Part shown: in pieces, positions 1 through 10,990 of the stretch
Position numbering within the stretch: position 1 is the first letter of the stretch
Layout of the letters: every line of letters begins with the position of its first letter
From: Mycogone perniciosa
Taxonomy: Eukaryota > Ascomycota > Sordariomycetes > Hypocreales > Hypocreaceae
Direction of reading: 5' to 3'
Assembly (NCBI GenBank): GCA_025331125.1
Contig: JAOALB010000001.1
Span: 1 to 64,000, forward strand
Length of the DNA: 64,000 nucleotides
Program-made: the position numbers and the translations under genes
Notes under the pieces: generated by a model
Seen by the model: only the letters and a program-made list of their open reading frames with translations
What the model was told of the DNA's origin: nothing
Databases searched by the model: none

Positions 1-706
1 GCATCCGATATGATGTGACGACAGAGGAGCCTTTGCAAGGACACGTGCTCATCGACGGGGATGGTGACTTCTATGAGTTCTATGTGCACGAGCTGGATCC
101 CGTGGCCGCTAGGTTCTTCCGGGTACGGCACGCTGCCACGGGAGGAAACTACCCGAAACCATATGCCTCGAACCCCGTTCTCCGGTACCTATCCACCAAG
201 ATGCCATTCGCGGCAAATCTGTCAGATGCCGAGTTTATTCCTACCCGGCTCATGCAGTTCTTCGATGTCCTCGAGAAATACTTCCCCGCGCATAGGCTCT
301 TGACCTCTGACTTTGATTCCCTCCCTCAGGCAATCAAGGGATTAAACGCCCCTGTTGTGCAGACCCGTTTCCAGAGGCGGATGGTTCCCGTCACGACCCC
401 TCTGGTAAGTCGCTGCTTCTTCTACCCTGCTACCCTGCTACCACAAGCTCCATGATGGAGATACAATGAACTTCCACTAACGCTGCTCCCGCATAGGTTC
501 ACCAGGGCTACTTTGATATCCTCTTCCCCACAGACTTCAGTATCACCGAGGCCATGTACCGGGCCATTACCGGCAAGCTTACCCGTGTTATGTCCCACGG
601 AGACTTCATGCGCCGGTGGGCATATGTCGAGGACACGGAGACACGCAGCGGGGAGAATCCGCTCTTGACGCATTACAAGAACGCCAGCGTTATGGTTACT
701 GTATAG
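1..706 (+). CDS. MidA/NDUFAF7-type SAM-dependent methyltransferase, C-terminal part (5' cut by window edge)
   Basis: The frame is open at the left edge, so the start lies outside the window. Two exons are visible: up to 404, then 497..706, joined in phase 0 across a GTAAGT..TAG intron of 92 bp. About 200 C-terminal residues are seen, with the stretches VVQTRFQRRMVPVTTP and LVHQGYFDILFPTDF spanning the splice junction. These resemble the C-terminal half of the fungal MidA family (Methyltransf_28/DUF185), whose animal member NDUFAF7 dimethylates an arginine of a complex I subunit in mitochondria. The SAM-binding half is missing, so the activity cannot be checked here. The family call is from memory of similar fungal proteins. 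The gene converges on the alanyl-tRNA synthetase gene, with about 300 bp between the stops. Confidence 0.62.
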
Positions 707-1008
707 ATAGAGACAATGAAGTCCTGTATAACACAGTATAGAACCAGAGATGTGTATGAATGTCACACATCCTCCTACGGCAATCCTTTGGTCCGGTCTT
801 TCTCATTTGTAGTATTGTAACAAGGGTGCTTGAGAACAACACTCATCTACTGATCTCCCAATGGCGCGCACATTTTCATTGTACCTGCCTATCCTTGATG
901 GAATTGATTCCCGACCATTTCCCCCATACACCATCATGCAAATTCCTAGTTCTCCTGATTCCGACAACTACATGATTCATAAAAAATAAAAATAAACAGC
1001 TACAGTCC

Positions 1009-4000
1009 TTAAATATTGAGTTTCTCTTTCAGCCATTTTGTTGCCGTCTCAACACCGTCGTCAATCTTCTCCGGGTTAGTTCCTTGGCCCTGGCGAGAGG
1101 GTTCCTTGCCTCCGGAGCGGCCGCCGATGATCTCGGACACAGACGCCGCCCAATGCTCAGCAGTGACGCCCTGAGAAGACAGATGCTGTACCATGTTAGC
1201 ACTGATATCACATAACAGCATGACTAGGGGCAACTTACAGTTCCGACATAAACGCCATGCGCCACAGCACCCTCCTCCTTGCTACCACCAAAGACATACA
1301 CAGACTTTTCCTTGTCCTTGGCGGTGAAGTGCTTAATAACATCTCCCAAAGCTTTGGCGTTCGCACCAATTGGTAGCCGGCCGACGAACCACTTAGAATC
1401 GGCGTTTGTCTCAAAGTGCTTCACTACCGCATCAAGCGCGGTCTTTGACTCGGCCTTCTGTCTCTTCTTTTGTTCCGCAATGACCGCGTTCGCAATCTTC
1501 TGGAACCGCTGGTTGAACTCATCCTTGGTCAGCGTTGAGATAACCAGCTGGCTGAGCTCTTGGGACACAGTCTTGACCTGGGCCTCCTTCTCAGGGCCGA
1601 AAGGCAGAGCATCAAGCTCATCCAGTTTCTTCTCAAACTCCTTGGCTTCACGCTGGACTTGATGCGCCCCCTCGCCAGTGTAAGCAATAATACGACGAAT
1701 ACCCTTCGCGATACCGCTCTCCTCAACAATGACGAGATCCTTGATCAGACCAGTCTGTTCAACGTGTGTACCTCCACAGAACTCAATGCTATACTGGCGC
1801 CACTCGGGCTTCTTGGGGTCTGCAAGCATAGTGTCTACATCCATGCCAATGGAAACAACTCGGACAGGATTGGGGTAGGTCTCTCCAAATACCGCACGGA
1901 CGCCCTCAATCTGGCGCGCGAGATCGAGATCTACATCTTTGGAGAAGATCTTGGAGTTCTGGCGGATGTACTTGTTTGACAGATCCTCGATTTTCCTCAG
2001 CTCGTCGATCTTGACTCCCACCTTGTGTGAGAAGTCGAATCGCAACTTGTCGTTGTCCACCAAAGAACCCTTCTGGTTGATATCATCACCAAGGATCTCT
2101 CGCAGCGAGTGGTTCAAAACGTGGGTGCCAGTATGGTTGTTACGAATGGGAGAACGACGGAGCTCGTCATACTCGCAGATGACCTCGTCGCCCGAGGACA
2201 GGGATCCGTACTCGATGTAGCCACTGTGGAGGATGTATCCACCATAGTTCTGGACATCCACGACCTTGAACTCGACAATATCATCGATGACAATCCGTCC
2301 AGTGTCGGCAACCTGGCCACCAGACTCGGCATAAAAGTTGGTTTGGTCTAGCAAGATGCCAATGGCAGTGTTTGGTGGAATATCCTTGGTAGATTTGATG
2401 AAAGCTTTGCCATCAAAGATGTATTGAACCTTGCCCGTGCTATCCCCCTTAAGAAACTTGGCGTCGTCTAGTGTTCGCGGGACCTTGAGTTGCTGGTCAA
2501 GCTCAGCAATCTTGTGGACATCGAGTTTCTCAAATGTTTGCACTGAGTCCTTCACAGCCTTGCTCGCCTCCCTCGCCTTCTCGCGGGCAACCGAAACTTC
2601 GGCCTCGTCGATATCCAAGCCTCGCTCCTCAGCCATGAGTTTTGTCAGATCGACGGGGAATCCGAAAGTGTCATAGAGTCGCCAGACGACGTCTCCATTC
2701 AGCTTTTTAACATTGTCCTTGGCCGCCTTCGCCGCGTACCGCTCGAACTGCGCCTCACCACGATCCAATGTTCGCGAGAAAGCCTCCTCTTCTTCGTCGA
2801 GAATCTCCTTGATATCCTGCTGCTTCTTGGCAAGATCAGGGAATTGCTCGCTCATCTGTTCTACCAACGCTGGCAGGATCTTGGAGAAGAATGACCCAAT
2901 CTCGGCATTCAAATACTTGCGCGCATATCGAACACCACGTCGAAGAATTCTTCGGATAACGTAACCGCGACCATCGTTGTTGGGCACGGCGCCATCTGTA
3001 ATGGCGAATGACATTGTTCTGATGTGGTCCGCCACGACTCGGTATGCGGTGTCAATACCATCGACATCGTCCTTGCCGTACTTGTCGGTGTATGGCCTCG
3101 CGCCGGTGACCTCCTCAATCTTCTTGAAGAGTGGGGTGAAGCAGTCAGTGGCATAGTTGGAGCTGGTATCTTGCAGCGCAGAGACCAGACGCTCGAAACC
3201 CATACCTGTATCGACGTGCTTCGCAGGCAGGGGCTTCAAGCTCCCATCTTTCTGTCGATCGAACTGGATGAAAACGAGATTCCAAATCTCGACAACCAGA
3301 GGGTCATCTTGGTTGACAAGACTTGCCGCATCACGCCCTCCGACCTTGTCGTAGTGAACTTCACTGCAGGGACCGCAAGGACCTTGGTCGCCCATCTCCC
3401 AGAAGTTATCCTTCATGTTTCCGGGAATGATTTGACTTTCAGGCACACCAGTCTGCATCCACAGCTCCTTGGCTTCCAGATCAGGCTCGAGGTTCAAGTC
3501 GGGGTTGCCCTCGAAGTATGTGACATACAACCGCTCGGGGTCGAGGCCGTAGACCTTGGTCAGAAGTTCCCACGCCATGGCAATGCCCTCCTTCTTGAAG
3601 TAATCTCCGAATGACCAGTTGCCCAGCATTTCGAAGAAGGTATGGTGATAGCTGTCCTTGCCGACATCGTCAAGATCGTTGTGTTTGCCACCGGCGCGAA
3701 TGACTTTCTGGGTATCGACCGCACGCTTCAGGTTCGCCATGGGGTCGGATTTACCAATGGTGCCCAGGAAGATGGGCTTGAACTGGTTCATGCCGGCATT
3801 CGTGAAGAGCAAGGTGGGGTCATTGTGAGGGACGACGGAGCCAGAGGGGACTGGATAACGAGGCTGTCAGTATTTGCATTCTTTTTTTGGCAATAATTGC
3901 AAAGACGCATGAAATAGAACCGAATTGCCATCTCGCCATCATCAACAGTCATATAGACAACATGTTGTGTGTGATGGCGGGTTGCTGTTCGGCAATGCTC

Positions 4001-4120
4001 TTTGGCGGGGTTGCGATAACGGTGCAATTTATTCTTCTTACCCAGAGTGTGACCCCTCTGCTGGAAGAATTCAAAGAAGGTCTTGCGCACCAGCGCCTCG
4101 GGCCACTTGCCCGTCGTCAT
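1009..4120 (-). CDS. ALA1: Alanyl-tRNA synthetase, cytosolic and probably also mitochondrial
   Basis: It charges tRNA-Ala with alanine and edits mischarged serine and glycine. Model: complement(join(1009..1185,1239..3850,4042..4120)), 955 residues, the usual length. The 79-nt first exon encodes MTTGKWPEALVRKTFFEFF and joins in phase 1 to VPSGSVVPHNDPTLLFTNAG, the class II aminoacylation core. The editing-domain zinc motif HTGTHVLNH lies near residue 597 and CGGTHV near residue 716. The C-terminal C-Ala region ends in the last exon (HLSSQGVTAEHW onward). Introns are 53 and 191 bp. The chosen ATG at 4120 has A at -3. Upstream the same frame stays open for more than 110 codons, with an Arg-rich, acid-free stretch just before the ATG that could be a mitochondrial leader. 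It is divergent from the gene at 4601. Confidence 0.95.
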
Positions 4121-4600
4121 TGTCGCCGTATTCGTCGCGTGCGAGAAAAGCCGACGCTGGGTGAAAAAAGCACGTGTGCGTGTTGAGGCGAAAATGGTGT
4201 TGAGTTCTTCTATCGCAGCAGCAGTAGCATGTAACTGTCTGCGGAGGGGTTGTTGCTGTGGCGGGCGGTGGGTTTTGTAGAAACTTCTATAAGACTGACC
4301 CAAGCCGCCTACAGAGGGTACAAAGGGAGAGGTCCATCGCCCGTTTCTGGCCGCGCCGCCGCACTGCGACCACTGCGACCACATCAGTGCCTCAATACCA
4401 ATACCAATACCAATACACTGCACCGTCTTGCCTACGGGACCATTAGCTGGAAAATAAATAAAACACAATCGCCTACTGGCGAGTTTTCATGCCGGCCGGT
4501 CTATTGCAGTTTGCAGAGGAGGGCGGCAATTGAGAGACAGACAGAGACAGACAGACAGACAGAGAGAGGAAGGGGGAAGAGTACCTCCGAGGCAGAGACA
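4121..4600. promoter_or_regulatory. Bidirectional upstream region between AlaRS and the 4601 gene
   Basis: This 480-bp region separates two divergent start codons. It holds simple repeats: an ACCAAT-type hexamer run near 4393-4415 and a GACA-type run near 4533-4562 in the presumed 5' leader of the rightward gene. On the minus strand it is open in the AlaRS frame. I see no clear TATA box. Confidence 0.5.
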
Positions 4601-5404
4601 ATGATGCTGGGGACTCAATCTCCCTCCTCGCCCACGCCAGGCATTCTTGCGGAGGCATTCGACCAAGCGAAGCACCCCAGGCGCAAGAGGAAGGCCGAGT
4701 CCCAGGACAACGATCGCGAGCGTCTTTCCAAACGGCTCAGCCTACTTAACATAGGTGAGTTTTTAGCCGCCATTTGCAATCAATCGGTCAATCAATCAAT
4801 CAACCATCTGTAGCTGTCGTCCGTTCCGTCCGTTGTCGCATTGCGGGCGTGTACGGAGTACGGAGTACCTAGAAAAGGACAGTGTGGCGGCTAATAGGCC
4901 ACAGAACAGAATGGATCCAAGCTTTACGTTCCTGTCGAGACGCCATCCGTCAACAACACAACGTCAACATGTAAAACCCAAGACTCCGCCCAAAGTCGCG
5001 ACGAGACGATGCAGCTCGATGATTCCAAGCACAAGGTGTACATTTACAACATAGATGATGAGCTCTCTTCCGACAGCGAGTGCGAGGACGGAAAGCTCAT
5101 CTTCCTCCCAGACATTGAGAAGCACCTCAAGGAGAACCGCATCCCACGACACATCCTTGCTAATAGCGAGGGCGAGCTGGCTGGCATGCAGCTCGTGCTG
5201 TACAGCGACCCGAAATCCTTATCGGTGCCGGAGGAACAGGACGGCGTGCGCAAAGCAATTATCGAGGCCCGCCAACGGGCAAGGGACAAGCAGAGGCAAG
5301 AGAGCGAAGCTTCCGAGGCAATTAACAACATCTTAGGCCATCCAGCAGTTGGTGGCCACCAAGCTGCAGTGGATGATATGTACGAGGCAATGGAGGTCGA
5401 TTAA
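4601..5404 (+). CDS. Conserved fungal protein of unknown function
   Basis: Model: join(4601..4754,4905..5404), 217 residues, with a 150-bp intron (GTGAGT..CACAG) joined in phase 1 to give LLNIEQNGSKLYVPVE. The N-terminus is basic and low-complexity with a KHPRRKRK stretch that could be a nuclear localisation signal. The middle has an acidic patch (DDELSSDSECEDG). It is followed by the best-looking conserved block, LPDIEKHLKENRIP and GELAGMQLVLYSDP, then a charged helix rich in Arg and Gln. I recall similar proteins across Pezizomycotina but know no function. It could be a nuclear scaffold or regulator; that is a guess from composition. A second ATG directly follows the first. The intron carries a GTACGGAGTACGGAGTAC element at 4851-4868. 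Confidence 0.72.
4849..4868. repeat. GTACGGA tandem element inside an intron
   Basis: Two and a half copies of the 7-bp unit GTACGGA lie within the intron of the gene at 4601. The same unit recurs between genes throughout the window. Confidence 0.8.
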
Positions 5405-5715
5405 ATCGGGCGATTCGGCGTGAAGTATTTTGGTACTACTACATTATACCCCGGGATGTGATGTTCGTGGGAGTTTTGGGTTTGATTTTGGGTGCTCATA
5501 CTATTATTACCTTACTTATGAAGGGCCGCAATTTATATCATATGTACACTGATCGTTTTGTGTAGCATGAATGCCCGAATTAATCCAAAGATGTAGTTCC
5601 CAAGAAGAAAGAATCCCCAACACCGCTGTGCCGGTACAAAACAAAAGTTTCGACGCATCAGAATACCCAAGCTACCCAACCGAGCACCATTTCGTCCTCA
5701 TGATCATCATTCCCC
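5405..5715. other. Convergent 3' intergenic region
   Basis: About 310 bp between two converging stop codons. It is AT-rich near 5500-5560. I see no gene, only presumed 3' UTR and polyadenylation sequence. Confidence 0.5.
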
Positions 5716-6337
5716 CTATCTCGGTGTTGTCGTTGGAGGGGGCCCAGCGGGAGCCTCATAGTCCTGTGCCAGTGGGTTCATCTCAGCCGGCTGTCTCGTT
5801 GGCTCTGGCCTCCACTGTGAAGGATCGACCTTGGAGCCTCCGTCTGGAGGACCTTGATAGACAGGCGGCCTGGTTGGATCATACACCGGCGGAGGAGCCA
5901 TGTTGCCCATGTAATACGCGTTCGACGGATGGTAGCCTTCGGGGACCCAATGTGGTTGCGGAGGGGCTTGCGCAGGTTGTTTGACGAAATACTATGGAGA
6001 GACATTAGCAAACAAGTTCGTTCAAGAGTAGCGCGTTGAAAAGGGCTCGGGGCAGTCCTTACGCTGTAGTATCCCAGAGGCGGCAGGCCCTTCTTGGCTC
6101 GCATCCGGGCGTGCACGTAGCTTCCGACGATTAAGGCGAAGAACAGGAAGATGATAGCGCCGAGGATCGAGTACTTGACGATGACGCCCGTCTGTGGCTC
6201 TTGTTAGCAGACCTGTATGCACTGGGTCCCAGGCAGAATGTTCGATCACTGACGTTGCTATACCACCATGGAACGAGATACCCATCCTCGTCAACCCAAC
6301 CAAAGGGCGTGTCATCGCGGGGATTGAGGGGCGCCAT
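5716..6337 (-). CDS. RCR-like single-pass membrane protein with PPxY motifs
   Basis: Model: complement(join(5716..5991,6063..6191,6254..6337)), 162 residues, both introns in phase 0 (71 and 62 bp). It starts MAPLNPRDDTPFGWVDEDG, has one membrane segment near residues 30-53 (GVIVKYSILGAIIFLFFALI), then a basic juxtamembrane patch (HARMRAKKG) and a Pro/Gln/Tyr-rich cytosolic tail. The tail holds two PPVY motifs (PPPVYDP and PPVYQGP), ligands for WW domains such as those of the ubiquitin ligase Rsp5. This layout matches the fungal RCR family (chitin synthesis regulation, resistance to Congo red), whose yeast members Rcr1/Rcr2 work through Rsp5 in ER and endosomal sorting. The donor of the first intron is GTCAGT. 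The ATG at 6337 has A at -3. Confidence 0.68.
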
Positions 6338-7397
6338 GTTTCCCAAGATCGTCGCAGTTTCAGCTAGAGCAGAAAACTAGAATAACACAGCCGTCAGAAT
6401 TCGCTGCGCCAGGCTGTCACTGCCAAGATCGTTTTCTTCTATGCACGCGAAAAAAACAAGATTCGGGTATCATATGTCTTGCTTCTCGTGAATGTCAAAA
6501 CCGTAGGGCGACGAGTATTTCTCAAAGGGATGTATGGGAGGGAACCTGGACAGTTGGGTGGCTGTGTGCTGCAACCCACGTTACAGCTTCGTGGTTGGTG
6601 TTTCACCCGGACAACAGACGTGGTAATATTCTGGCCATCATGTGTTCCCCCCCATCTTAGTACAGAGAGATGAACCAACAGCACTCATATTAATCACACA
6701 CCAACGCGCATTCCGATTTACCCTCATAGAGAGACCTTGGAATACTTCGTACCTACGTCTTGAACAGCATCTTTTCTTACTCTTGTTCCAGTCCATCAAC
6801 ATTTGTTCATCGCAACGGCAATGACGCCGTTCCAGGCGGGTAGTCCCGGTACCTTAATAAATGGGGGCGCCACTTGCATTTAGGCGCTCTTTCGTGGGTT
6901 AGCCATCCAATCAATGCCTGTGAATATGCGGAGTACGGAGTAGTACCTGCTAGGGAGAAAGTCTTCTTTTATACTTCGTAGTGTCCAGCGACCTATGTAT
7001 GTACGACGACGACGAACCCCAATTATGATTTCAAAGAATTAATGAAACATTCAAGACATGAGCAGCAGCGCACCGACGAACCAGCTTTGCTTTTTTTTAT
7101 AGACGCGATCAAATGACTGAGGAGCCGTTGGTCCCACACAGCCTCCTGGATGACCCAACAATATCAGGCAAGGAATAGTAACAAAGAACTTATACGACAA
7201 TGCTTTCCCTATGCTTTGTGCTCTCCAAAGGATAAACACACTCACGAAGTTGGTTTGATCACAAAACAGCTTTATTTTACCAACCCGAGTCATGAATCCC
7301 CAAATAGATACTATTACTTGCCATGTTTTGCCCTTTCAACGCCACCTATATTTACATCCACGGATGCACACACGGACTCTTTCTTCTGACGAAGCAC
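6338..7397. other. Intergenic region upstream of the RCR-like gene
   Basis: About 1.06 kb separates the RCR-like start from the Hrd3 stop. It contains a GCGGAGTACGGAGTAGTAC element near 6929-6948 and no convincing coding frame. It should hold the RCR-like promoter and the Hrd3 3' UTR. Confidence 0.5.
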
Positions 7398-10014
7398 TTA
7401 TAGCCCCATCCCCCCCGCTGGCCAGTCCGGGAAGGCATCTCCAGGGTTGACTGGATTACCTTGCGGTTGGCCCCCTCTTCCCGCCTCGTTATTCTGGGCA
7501 CGATTCTGTTGCATCCTCTGTCGCCACCACAAGAGCAATACCAGACAGAATGTGATGCCTATGATAAGCACACTCTCAACCACTCCACCATCCATGAGGT
7601 CTTCGGCGCCATCACCGATAGTCCCATCATAAATATCTTCTTCAAGGTAGTTCTCGTCGTACTCTTCCACGTCATCCTCCAAGAAATTGGCAATCCATTC
7701 AGACAAAGACCAGTCTTTCTTCTTTTCTGCACAGGGATTAGCATGCGTTCTCATGATATACAACTGTTGACACTTACTTGGCTCGTCTTGAATAGAGTGA
7801 ATCGGACCGTGAGTCAAGGTATTCCAGGCACTCCGTAATCGAAGCTTCAGTAGGCCAAGAGTTACGGGGAGATATGCCTCCTCATTGATCGTCAGTGCAT
7901 GATCGTAGTATCTCTTGGCGAGGTGAAAGTCTTGCGTCAACCCGATGCCGTTCTCATGCATCCACCCGAGGTTGAACAAGGCTTGTGCACTTTGAGAGTA
8001 GTCAGAGGCCCCGGTGTAGCACTGAACGGCTTTGCCGATGTCGCGTTCCGTTCCAACCCCATAGAAGTAATAATCGCCCATTTTGACGAGGGCGTCGACA
8101 TTTGACTGTCGCGATGCCCGTGTCCAATAGATGAGAGCGAGCCCCGGATTCTCCAAAAGACCCGATGTATCTCTGCGCTTGCGAAACCACTCCGAGACGG
8201 GCATCTTGGATTGCATCGAGTCCAGCATGTATGCCACATTGGTCTGAGCTCTTTCGTATCCTTGCTCAGCTGCCATGAGGTACTGGAGAAATGCAAGGTC
8301 ATGATCCCCAGCTTCGTATGCCTCATTGGCATCGGCCCAGGACGATACCAGCGGCTCTGCCTTTTCGGCCACATTCTTGTAGTAGCCAAGGGCCATGGTA
8401 CAAATCTTCTCTCGACCTAGTCCGTGATAAACCAACTCTGCCAAGTAATAATTCGCTTCAAGATTTCCATAACGAGCTGCCAGTTCAAAGTAGTTATTAG
8501 CGATCCGAACGTCCTCTTGGCTACCCTGATCGAGGTATAGCTGGCCCATTTGAACCTGCGCAGGGGCGTAGTCATGATCAGCAGCTGCCCTAAGAAGCTC
8601 CACTGCCTTCATAATATTTTCCTTTGCACCATAACCATTGAGGAGAATTAGTCCTAGGCCGTACTGTGACTGGGAATCACCTTGCGTGACGCCGCGCTCG
8701 AACCAGAGCCTCGCTCTCTCGAAGTTTTGAGTGACACCATCCCCCCTGAGATACATTCGACCGAGGTATCCGGCAGCCCTACTGGCTGTCTTCTCAACGC
8801 CTGGTTTGAAGTTATCCACAAGACGCCCGTCTTTTTTCCAGTACCTTGATGCAACCACTAGGAAGTATTTTCTAGCCAAGTCGTAGTTGCGATCCAGCTC
8901 ACGTTGGCCCTCATAATAGATCCTGCCCAGGTTGAACGAGGCCTTTGAATCGCCTTTCTGCGACATGAGATCCAGATACTCGATGACATCGCCAATAGCA
9001 GCATTAGCATCGGAAGCAGGATTCGGTTTGTAGGCGTTCATCCCAGCACTGTATGCGCTAGCTCCTTCTCCGTACACCCCGCCCTCGTCATCAGCGATGC
9101 GCCATCCCTGGTGAATCCAGGACATGCCTCCAGGGGGGCCGGATCGATACCATGCGACAGCTTTGTCGGCTACACGCTTGTAGAACTTGATGGAAGTCTC
9201 GCAGCTCTTGGTGGCCCCAATGCCGCTCAGGTGTCGGAAGCCGGTGGCCATTTCGGCCTTGGTATCCCCTCGAATTGCCGCAAACGTATAATAGAGCAGC
9301 GCCCTCGCTTGGTCTCGCGGGACGACATCGCCGATTCCTGTTGAGTGGAACAGCCCGAGCATGTATTGCGCAGTTGTGTTTCCATGACCGGACGCTAGGC
9401 GTTGGTAGTGGTTAAAGGCGGCATGAAGGTCCCTAGGATGGCTATAATTGCCAAAGAAATTCAACTCGGCGAGGATGTAAAGTGCATCAGAGTTGTTCTG
9501 TTGCGCCGCCTGCTGAAGCAACTCTACAGCACTTAAGAGCGGGCCATTGATCGTTTGCGCTTTGGGTTGTGTCGGCGCAGTAACAGGGCTGGTCGGGATA
9601 GTTTTCAGGAGCAGATGGAGGGTCGACCCAAAAACGCCAGGTGACTGCTGCTTTCGACGATGCGACTGTGGAATCTTTCGGAGCTCTGCGAGCGCAGCAT
9701 CGACGAGTTCGGATCCTGCGAGTCATATCAGCCTTGGCCCTCCATGTCCTGGTTTGACAACAAGCAACTTACCCGGTTGCGGGACTACGGGTTGGCTCTG
9801 CTCCGCAACAATATCCGTCTTGGATTCGACTGCATGTTTATTGGGATTCGCTTGAGTGGGATTGCCCTTTTTGTTGCCAAGGGGCTGCTGTTCCCGCGTG
9901 CTGATGACAGCGGTGGCCTGCAAAAGCACTGAGACGACAGCGAATGGGTGAGCTCAAGTCCAAGCACTGCGAAGGTTGCTACTTACGGAGTAGCCAGGCG
10001 GTCCAGCGTATCAT
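7398..10014 (-). CDS. HRD3: Hrd3/SEL1L, Sel1-repeat subunit of the ER-associated degradation ligase
   Basis: Hrd3 sits in the ER membrane, recruits misfolded lumenal proteins and stabilises the ubiquitin ligase Hrd1. Model: complement(join(7398..7726,7778..9715,9773..9928,9987..10014)), 816 residues. The 28-nt first exon plus the next gives MIRWTAWLLLLLQATAVIS, a clear signal peptide. A low-complexity linker follows, then many Sel1/TPR-like repeats, for example AQYMLGLFHSTGIGD, ASFNLGRIYYEGQ, AAGYLGRMYLRGDGV, SQYGLGLILLNGYGA and AQALFNLGWMHENGIGL. Near the C-terminus VLIIGITFCLVLLLWW is the single membrane anchor, followed by a short polar Gln/Asn/Gly-rich tail. The last intron is only 51 bp, divisible by three and without a stop, so its retention would still give an open frame. 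It is divergent from the uracil-DNA glycosylase gene. Confidence 0.92.
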
Positions 10015-10990
10015 TCTGGGCAATCGCTATATGCCTGCCAGTGAAATAACAGAACACAGCATGGCTACTGTGTTAGGAAAACAAAAAAAGAGCTGGCAGC
10101 GTTGCGAATATCGTAGGAGGCTGCGTTGGAGCTCCATTGATATCATACAAGCTGTCCACAACCTAGGTGGTCTTAGGCTCCAGGCTGGCGACAAGACATG
10201 ACTAAGCCAGCGGGGTGGCATGTTAATAGGTAGTACTCCGTGTGTATTATTATTATGAGTACTCCGTACTTCGTACGAAGTAGTAGTAGTAATAATTATT
10301 CATGAGGGGGTTCCCTAAAAAAAAAGCAGCAAGCCTTCTTGTCGCAAATTTGCGGTTTGATTGATACTTTCATTGCTTCACTCAAGCAAACTTTCGTAGA
10401 CCGTGCTTCGTATATCGCTTTCAGGCTTCAGCAAGCCTTCAACTTGCTTCTGGGAGGCATCAATGAACGTTGCTCAGTTTGTTCGCGGATCGGCCCCACT
10501 CCGCTGACGGCGGTCCGGTAAGCCCTGAGCTCATTGGCGTTCCAGGTTATAAAGCACCCTGTAGGGCGCCCCAAGCGCCCTATTGAGCGCCACATTGAAG
10601 CTCCAGGCTGTCACGCGTCATGAGGCTAGGCTGCAGCGCGTTAATGGCCAACTTTTGCCCGCGTCGAGAGACGCGCTTCAGTCATTGGAAGAAGCTTCAC
10701 CCTGTCCCCTACCCACAGAGATCTTGCATGGATCGATTCAGCTCCATACATACTTCGTACATAGTAGTAGTACGGTCCGCCCAGCCTTCGTGTCTCCTCT
10801 TTCCTACATCTTCCCTACTTCTTCATCGTTCCGCGATTGCATTGTCCAAACATCTCTCCAATTGATATTTGTCAAGTTGTGAAAGTATTCGGTATTTATT
10901 CGTCCCACTACGGCCTATTTAATACTTCGACGGTTCTGCCGCCTACGGCAATCTTCACATCTCTTCCACCCACAACTTTTGCTTTGCACA
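10015..10990. promoter_or_regulatory. Divergent region between HRD3 and UNG1 with repeats and a palindrome
   Basis: About 0.98 kb between divergent starts. At 10231-10290 there is a cluster of TACTCCGT units, a 16-bp perfect palindrome TACTTCGTACGAAGTA (10267-10282) and a TAG/TAA trinucleotide run. A related TACTTCGTAC copy is near 10749. I see no gene. Confidence 0.55.
10267..10282. repeat. 16-bp perfect palindrome
   Basis: TACTTCGTACGAAGTA equals its own reverse complement. It sits in a cluster of GTAC-GGA-GTAC-type elements upstream of HRD3 and UNG1. Confidence 0.85.

Noticed and set aside
1279..3614. Long plus-strand open frames across the AlaRS gene
   Set aside because: They are antisense shadows of a well-conserved minus-strand gene and show no domain features.
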